NCBI RefSeq assembly: GCF_020085105.1
Contig: NC_058063.1
Span: forward strand, 15,547,262 to 15,611,261
Direction: 5' to 3'
DNA: 64,000 bases
DNA from: Siniperca chuatsi
Taxonomy: Eukaryota > Chordata > Actinopteri > Centrarchiformes > Sinipercidae
A program made the translations under genes and the position numbers. Below are positions 58,556 through 64,000 of this stretch, one piece after another. The notes under the pieces were generated by a model. It saw only the letters and a list, made by a program, of their open reading frames with translations, had not been told where the DNA came from and did no database searches. Each line of letters begins with the position of its first letter. Within the stretch, counting starts at the first letter, position 1.

Positions 58556-58850
58556 CAGGTATTCTGACAATTGATTAATGATTTAAGACATTTTTCAAAC
58601 CTAAATGCCAAATATTCTCTGCTTCCAGCTTTGCAAATGGGAGGATTTTCTGCATTTCTCTGTTTTATGTCTTTGTAAGTTTAATATATTTTGGTTTTGG
58701 ATTAAACAAGACATTTGAAGACGTCACCTTGGGCTCTGGGAACTGGTGACAGACACGATTTCAGTATTTTCTGTTGTTGCATAACCAAGAAAAATGTTGC
58801 TAATCAAGAAAATAGTCTTTAGGCGAATCAACAATGAAAATAATCTTGCA
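58556..58850 (-). mobile_element. hAT-like MITE remnant
   Basis: CCAAATATTCTCTGCTTCCA, GAAGACGTCACCTTGGGCTC and neighbouring AATTGATTAATG parallel the reversed copy inside 51889-53355. Confidence 0.65.
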
Positions 58851-59726
58851 TTAAAGTGTTTCGGCTGGATTTTTCCTTTAAGCAAACCTGCTGCAGCCGG
58901 CCAGCAGAGTTCAGGAAGGATTTGTTTCTTTTGCTTGAATTCATGAAGCCTTCAGAACACACGCACGACACAAGTGCCTTTCATTGCAACGTCCTGTTTC
59001 TCCTTTAACTTGAGCCCGATGTTGTTTCACCATCTGCTGTGCATCCTGTCACATACTGTACCGACCAGACAAACATGCGGACCAGTTTGGAGCAGCAGGG
59101 AGGTGAAGTGAGAAGTGGGGCTGTACGTGATCAAGCAAGGGGAAATAAAAATCCAGTACAACGGCTGCCTGTTTGTTGTCGTTCCAGTGTTAAATCCCAC
59201 TTCTTCCATCGGCTTGCTTCCCACAGGTGTATCTGACTCTGTCCCGTCACTCTTTTCACAGTACGAGTGCAGATCAGAGAGAGCTGACTGGCATGATCAC
59301 TTGTCAATGAATTAAATTGCCTGTCAGCTCTGCTTAATTTACATTTGTGCTTATAGAGCAAGTGCCATGATCTGGCTGTACTGTCGTCTCCCTGTCATAC
59401 CCCTCTTTACAAAATCATGACATTTCCTCTGTGTGAATCAACAGTTTTTGTTTGTTTTTGACCTTATTGAATACATCAGCCTTAAAGGAAACAATTCCGT
59501 GTTAATTTCTCTACATAGTTGACCACAAGCTGTTGGTGTAGCGCAGATTAAATAGATTTATTTGATGTTTGCTTGCATGTGATATAGGTCAAAGTCTGGC
59601 GTGTTTCTTCTTAGTGTAAAACTGAAGTACTCAATAGGTTACTGTTTCAAGAATGTAGCAGTTTATTTGTTGATATCTGCTCCCTGTGTGTGTGATTTGT
59701 ATTTTTTAATGTCAAAAATGAATAAA

Positions 59727-62700
59727 AATGTGTGTATGTTTGAGTTTCGCTACTTATTGTGACTTCTGTGAGTTCATCGCAGGAACACTTGGTGGCAGTC
59801 TACACCGCTACACTGATGTCACCACATGTTACACAAAATATCTTTTCATGTGATTCCAGTGGAGATTGAAAAACATTTGGATGCATGATGTCCCTTTAAA
59901 ATAATCAACAACATTTCAGGTAAATGTGAAAGTCTTCATGGTCTTCATGTGCAGTGTAGTTTCACCTCAGGAGCATGAAGGCTTTCTGTTTAAAGAGCAA
60001 AAACGAACTGTGATCAGTTTAAGTTATTAGAAACACTGTATATTGAACCTAACTGGTGTGTAAACTTTACGAAGCGACCGAAATCAGCCCCAGAGGTGTG
60101 AGCACAAACCTGTTTTTAATATTCAACAAGTAGTTTTAAGACTCTACAACACTTTCGATGCCATTTTACTGAACATACTGTTCTGTCACTGTACCTGATT
60201 GAGGTATAAGTAACTTTTTATTTGCGTTTCTTTTTAGTCTTCATAAGTCAGATATTTCAGTTAAAATATGAGAATATTTGAAATCACACCAATTAAAAAA
60301 AATATTTTGTTATCAGATCATTTTGTATATGTTATCTTCTAATTTCTAGATTTTTCCAATGATCACAATCGAGTGTGGGTTCCTTTGCTGCTTTATACTT
60401 TTTTTAGATTGATTTGCATCTAAAGCATCAGTGTGATTTTTTCTAAAAACTTGTTACTTAATTACTGATTAACCCTTAAAGTCCCCATAAAATTGATCAG
60501 CCTCTCACTTAGCTTCATATATGGATGTATTGCTCATTTTCTCTTTATAGGCTATATACCTGTAGAGTTTAGGTTCGCCTCAGAAATGTAAGTTACAAAA
60601 TGCATTTTATTATAATTCAGAAGGTGTCCAATATTATAGCTCATTACAGAACATAATTAAAAAACAACCTTTTAATCAGTGAAATGTGGGAGGTTTTTGG
60701 TGAAACTGGCAGCCACTATGAGCCTCATGACCAACAGATAACACAGGCAAAAACTGATAAAGCCAACAACAAACCTTTACTCAAAGTAACTTTTAGTGTG
60801 TTTAGTGTTTTTACTTCCACTAAAATACCACTAAAACCACAGGACCCTTTCCACTACACGCTGTCAGGAGAGGGCAGGCTAACCAGTCTGTGTGTGAGGA
60901 TGAAGATATTAAAGAGGAAGTTAAGTTTTAGCTCTTCCACGACCTGCTGCCCTTTAAGTCCACATTATAAAGATAACTATGATTATTTAGGGACAAAGTG
61001 CTTTAGGAGGCATTACAGTATCAGTGTGATGAAGAAAAACTCAACGTCAAGGTTTAATTCAAAACTTTATTTGCATTACTGACAAAGTATACTTCAAAAA
61101 TAAGGAAAAACGACACTAACAGAGAAGGTGAGGACCATCGCTGTTGAAAATGCAAATGAAACGCCACTGAATGCTGCAGCAGGCTACTGGCCGGTTAGTC
61201 ACAAATACCCTTTATCAGTCACACTAAACTTATGTCTTCTAATTTTTGGAAAATGTTGAATATATATTTGACATTCAGAGATGATCACTGGTTGTTTGAG
61301 CTGGGTTTGGGAAGATGTAAACGCGTCTGGCTGCACGGTGCTCGGACGGATTCAGGAACAAAAAGAAAAGTTGGAAGAAACTCTGCAGCGACCCTCGGCT
61401 CTCCTGTGGGACAGTTTGCGTCCAGAGCCAAACCCGGACACAACAGCACCGCTGCTGCTGCACGAAACTAAATATTATTACAGGAGAAACAACCTTTTGA
61501 CCGGAGGCGGATGCGCCTGAAAGTCTAGAAGAGTCTGGTAATGATGCGGAGCTACGGAGGAGATATATTTTTAATTTCGCCGTTATTGCTTCTTTTTTCA
61601 CTCTTGCTAAAGTCAAACTCTAATCATGTCTGTTTTTATGCAAATATGAAGTCTATTTCTTTGATTTAGCCTACAGTGTGTGTGATTTTACTTTAGCAAG
61701 TGTGTGTATATTTCTAGAAATTGCTTTAAAATTGTGATGCGGAAGAAAACATTTTCCCAGTGTATTAATTAGGCGACAAAACACTTGTTTATTGCTGTTA
61801 ATAGTAGTGGTGGTGGTATTGGTGGTGGTGTACAGTGTTAGTAGGATTCACATGAAGTAAATCAAAAGACTGAGCGTCTGAATTATTCACGTGTTAGTTT
61901 GGACTGGTCATAAATATTGTTCAACTCTGAGCTGCAGGTGGTTAAAAGAGGGGAAAATATTACTTTTAAGACTTACAATTATTCATTCCAAACCTTTATA
62001 TTAAACTATGTGCAGTTAGTTCATTTAATGCTCTCAACTCAAATACTTTGTGTTACTTTAAAATGTAACTTGTTAGCCCCAATTACACATCTTTATATTG
62101 CTTTGTTTTATTTAACTACTTTTTATATGCATGCCCATTGTTATCCATTTTAAAAGTGTCAAATAAAATTGTTTCATCAGCATTTTGTTTATTGACATGG
62201 TGGTTCTCGGCAGCTATTAAACGGAAGACAGTAAATATAACTTCAAACTCCTAATAGGCTTATTATTATTATTATTATACTCAGATGTAGCCTGTAGGCT
62301 ACACTTAAAGGCCAAGTTTTAGTAGCACTTAGCAGCTACTGAGCATTAATGTTCCTTAATTCCTAAAAAGGTCTACATTTCGTTCAAATTAACTGCAGTT
62401 CCGTACGATGGTCCTGCTGAAATACAGGCATTTTTTTAGTCACTCGGATGAACGAAATTATAGATTCTGTTTTCTTGCATGTTTCCTTATTTGTCCTGTG
62501 TAATCTCTTTTAATATACCAGATAAATCGCGCCTGTATTGTGCAACATTATTTCAGTTCTTGACTACATGGCAAGAAACTGCGAGAAAACAAAAGTTGAG
62601 TAAAGTTTATGACCTTCTGAGAGTGAAGGGAACAAACACCAAGCGATTTTATTATTTTACAGGCTACTTAAAGATGCCAAATTATTGCATCAGTTTTTCT

Positions 62701-63671
62701 CTCCTGTATTAAAAAAACCCTCCGCGTGTCTGCGTCCACTTTAAGCAGCAGCAGCTACTTAGTTGTTTCCAACATCTTATTTTAATAAGTTTTCGGAGGC
62801 ATTTGAAATATTACAGCTTCTTATAAAGGCTTGGGAAATCATACATTCATGCATTTGTCGTAATAAAATAGAAACTTGCCAGCAGCTGCACTTGTTTTTA
62901 GTGTAATCTGAACGCTGCACCAGGTCGTTTAAATCATCTGTTTCTGAAATTAAGTCTAAATTATTGAATCTTTGCATAAAACAGCACAGTTTCATGCGGC
63001 CAAATGTTTGCCATTCCTGCACAGATTTGTCTGGAGCTTGTGTGGGATGTGTGAACTCTGAGTGGCCCAGTGCCCTCCCTCTGACCTCTGGGATTACAGT
63101 AATCTCTGTTGATTGATCTGATTGATCAGATTGGTCTCCATAAGGCCGCAATCCAGCCGCACACAGGGGACGGAGATCTGGCAGTCGGTACATGGTGCAA
63201 ATAAACATTTGATTCGTTTTGGCCTGCGGGCATATACAGGCAGAGAGAAGATCTGGGTTTCTGCTCTGGCTATAGTCTTCATGTAGGAGGAGATATGTGC
63301 CTTTATCTGCAGTAATGCAGTTAATTGGGATTTTGAGTATAGCAGAAATAGGATTCAAATGAAATGGGGTTTTGATTTGATCATCATTGCGAAAAAAACA
63401 TATCAAGGACCCAGTTTTTCCCACTGATTGCATTAGTTCCAAACTGAATGAGCCTTCAGATCATCATGTGCTAATAAAACTATACAATAATGAAATTATT
63501 CTATAGTAAACATCTCCTCAAGGCAGCCATAACTGTTCAAAAGTAGGGAACCTTGGTTATTAATCCATCCTACTAATGAATTAGTAAAAAAAAACATGAC
63601 ATGAGTGATTAATGAGAAGTGATAAAAGTGCAAAATAAAATGTAATTGAAGAGGATCCTGACACTGAGTGT
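59727..63671. other. Downstream intergenic, no gene recognised
   Basis: No known protein or RNA family was recognised. A G+C-raised patch at 61300-61520 and a 221-codon minus-strand open frame at 62777-63442 are the only outliers. A short (TTA)n run is at 62263-62277. Confidence 0.45.
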
Positions 63672-64000
63672 TTGATACAGTGGTGGAAGAAGCAATCAGT
63701 TCTTTAATTAAGTAAAAGTAGTAATGCGATGATGTTACGCCGCTCTGTTTCAAGTAAAAGTCCTGCTTTTAAAATGTTACGTAAGTACTCAGAATGACCT
63801 CTTTGAGCGTGTTGTACAGGTTTATTGATGCATTGACATGTAAACCTCATTTTAATGTTGCAGCTGGTGGAGATGAACTACTCAGTTGTTTACACTGTTG
63901 GGTAATTTAATCTATAGCAATGCATCATTTTTTATGCAAGTGAAATATACAGTATATTAGTTAATATGGTGTAACATAAAAAACAAATAACTATCTCTTT
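63672..64000. mobile_element. AGTAAAAGTA-type MITE, cut by window end
   Basis: ACAGTGGTGGAAGAAGCAAT start, CAAGTAAAAGTCCTGCTTTT and GGGTAATTTAATCTATAGCA belong to the same family as 23300-23690. Confidence 0.65.

Larger units (their letters stand above)
56922..59726 (+). other. adissp: adissp 3' UTR, to a candidate poly(A) signal
   Basis: AATAAA at 59721-59726, followed by a TGTGTGTATGTTTGAG downstream element, is the best cleavage signal. An earlier AATAAA at about 58136 could end a shorter form. The UTR would contain a LINE tail (57762-57840) and a hAT-like MITE remnant (58556-58850). Confidence 0.5.

Noticed and set aside
60684-61082. 132-codon plus-strand frame
   Set aside because: Composition like surrounding non-coding DNA, no recognised domain or splice context; perhaps part of an old repeat.
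61232-61616. G+C-raised patch with frames on both strands downstream of adissp
   Set aside because: No protein similarity recognised on either strand; kept only as a note in the intergenic entry.

Overview
This window is eukaryotic nuclear DNA from a ray-finned fish, probably a spiny-rayed (percomorph-like) teleost. The reasons are GT-AG split genes with vertebrate protein sequences, Pol III tRNA genes, dinucleotide microsatellites, and a dense load of teleost-style repeats (Tc1-like transposon, L2/CR1-type LINE, hAT-like and TTAA MITEs, a tRNA-type SINE, Penelope-like fragments). All names rest on remembered protein and repeat families; no database search was possible.

Two protein-coding genes lie in tandem on the + strand. 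Positions 3146-17761 hold sixteen exons of gba2, the non-lysosomal glucosylceramidase (GH116). Every exon joins the next in phase, giving about 801 residues to the stop. The N-terminal exon is not found here and probably lies upstream. Positions 29499-56921 hold the five coding exons of adissp (C20orf27 homologue), joining in phase to 174 codons plus stop. A likely untranslated first exon and promoter sit near 24000-24393, and the 3' UTR runs towards a polyadenylation signal at 59721.

Between the genes is a tRNA cluster (19236-21269): four intact tRNA-Asn(GTT), two tRNA-Lys(CTT) and one decayed tRNA-Asn. A second tRNA locus lies in the last adissp intron, where a 1467-bp block with a tRNA-Gly(GCC) occurs twice, apparently identical and 2806 bp apart, followed by a mosaic of smaller re-copied pieces. 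Positions 22752-24393 look like a promoter region, with a possible minus-strand first exon, a full-consensus CTCF motif and the adissp first exon.

Introns and intergenic DNA are mostly repeats, several nested: a TTAA-flanked MITE inside a SINE (13650-14280), an LTR-like block inside a hAT-like MITE (35319-36080), and a duplicated repeat inside a larger element (44886-46131). I found no new gene system. The most unusual signals are the tRNA-Gly duplication, a 104-bp copied insertion flanked by 29-bp target duplications (32835-32991, donor-like copy at 36572), a GC-AG intron in gba2, and the CTCF/promoter arrangement.
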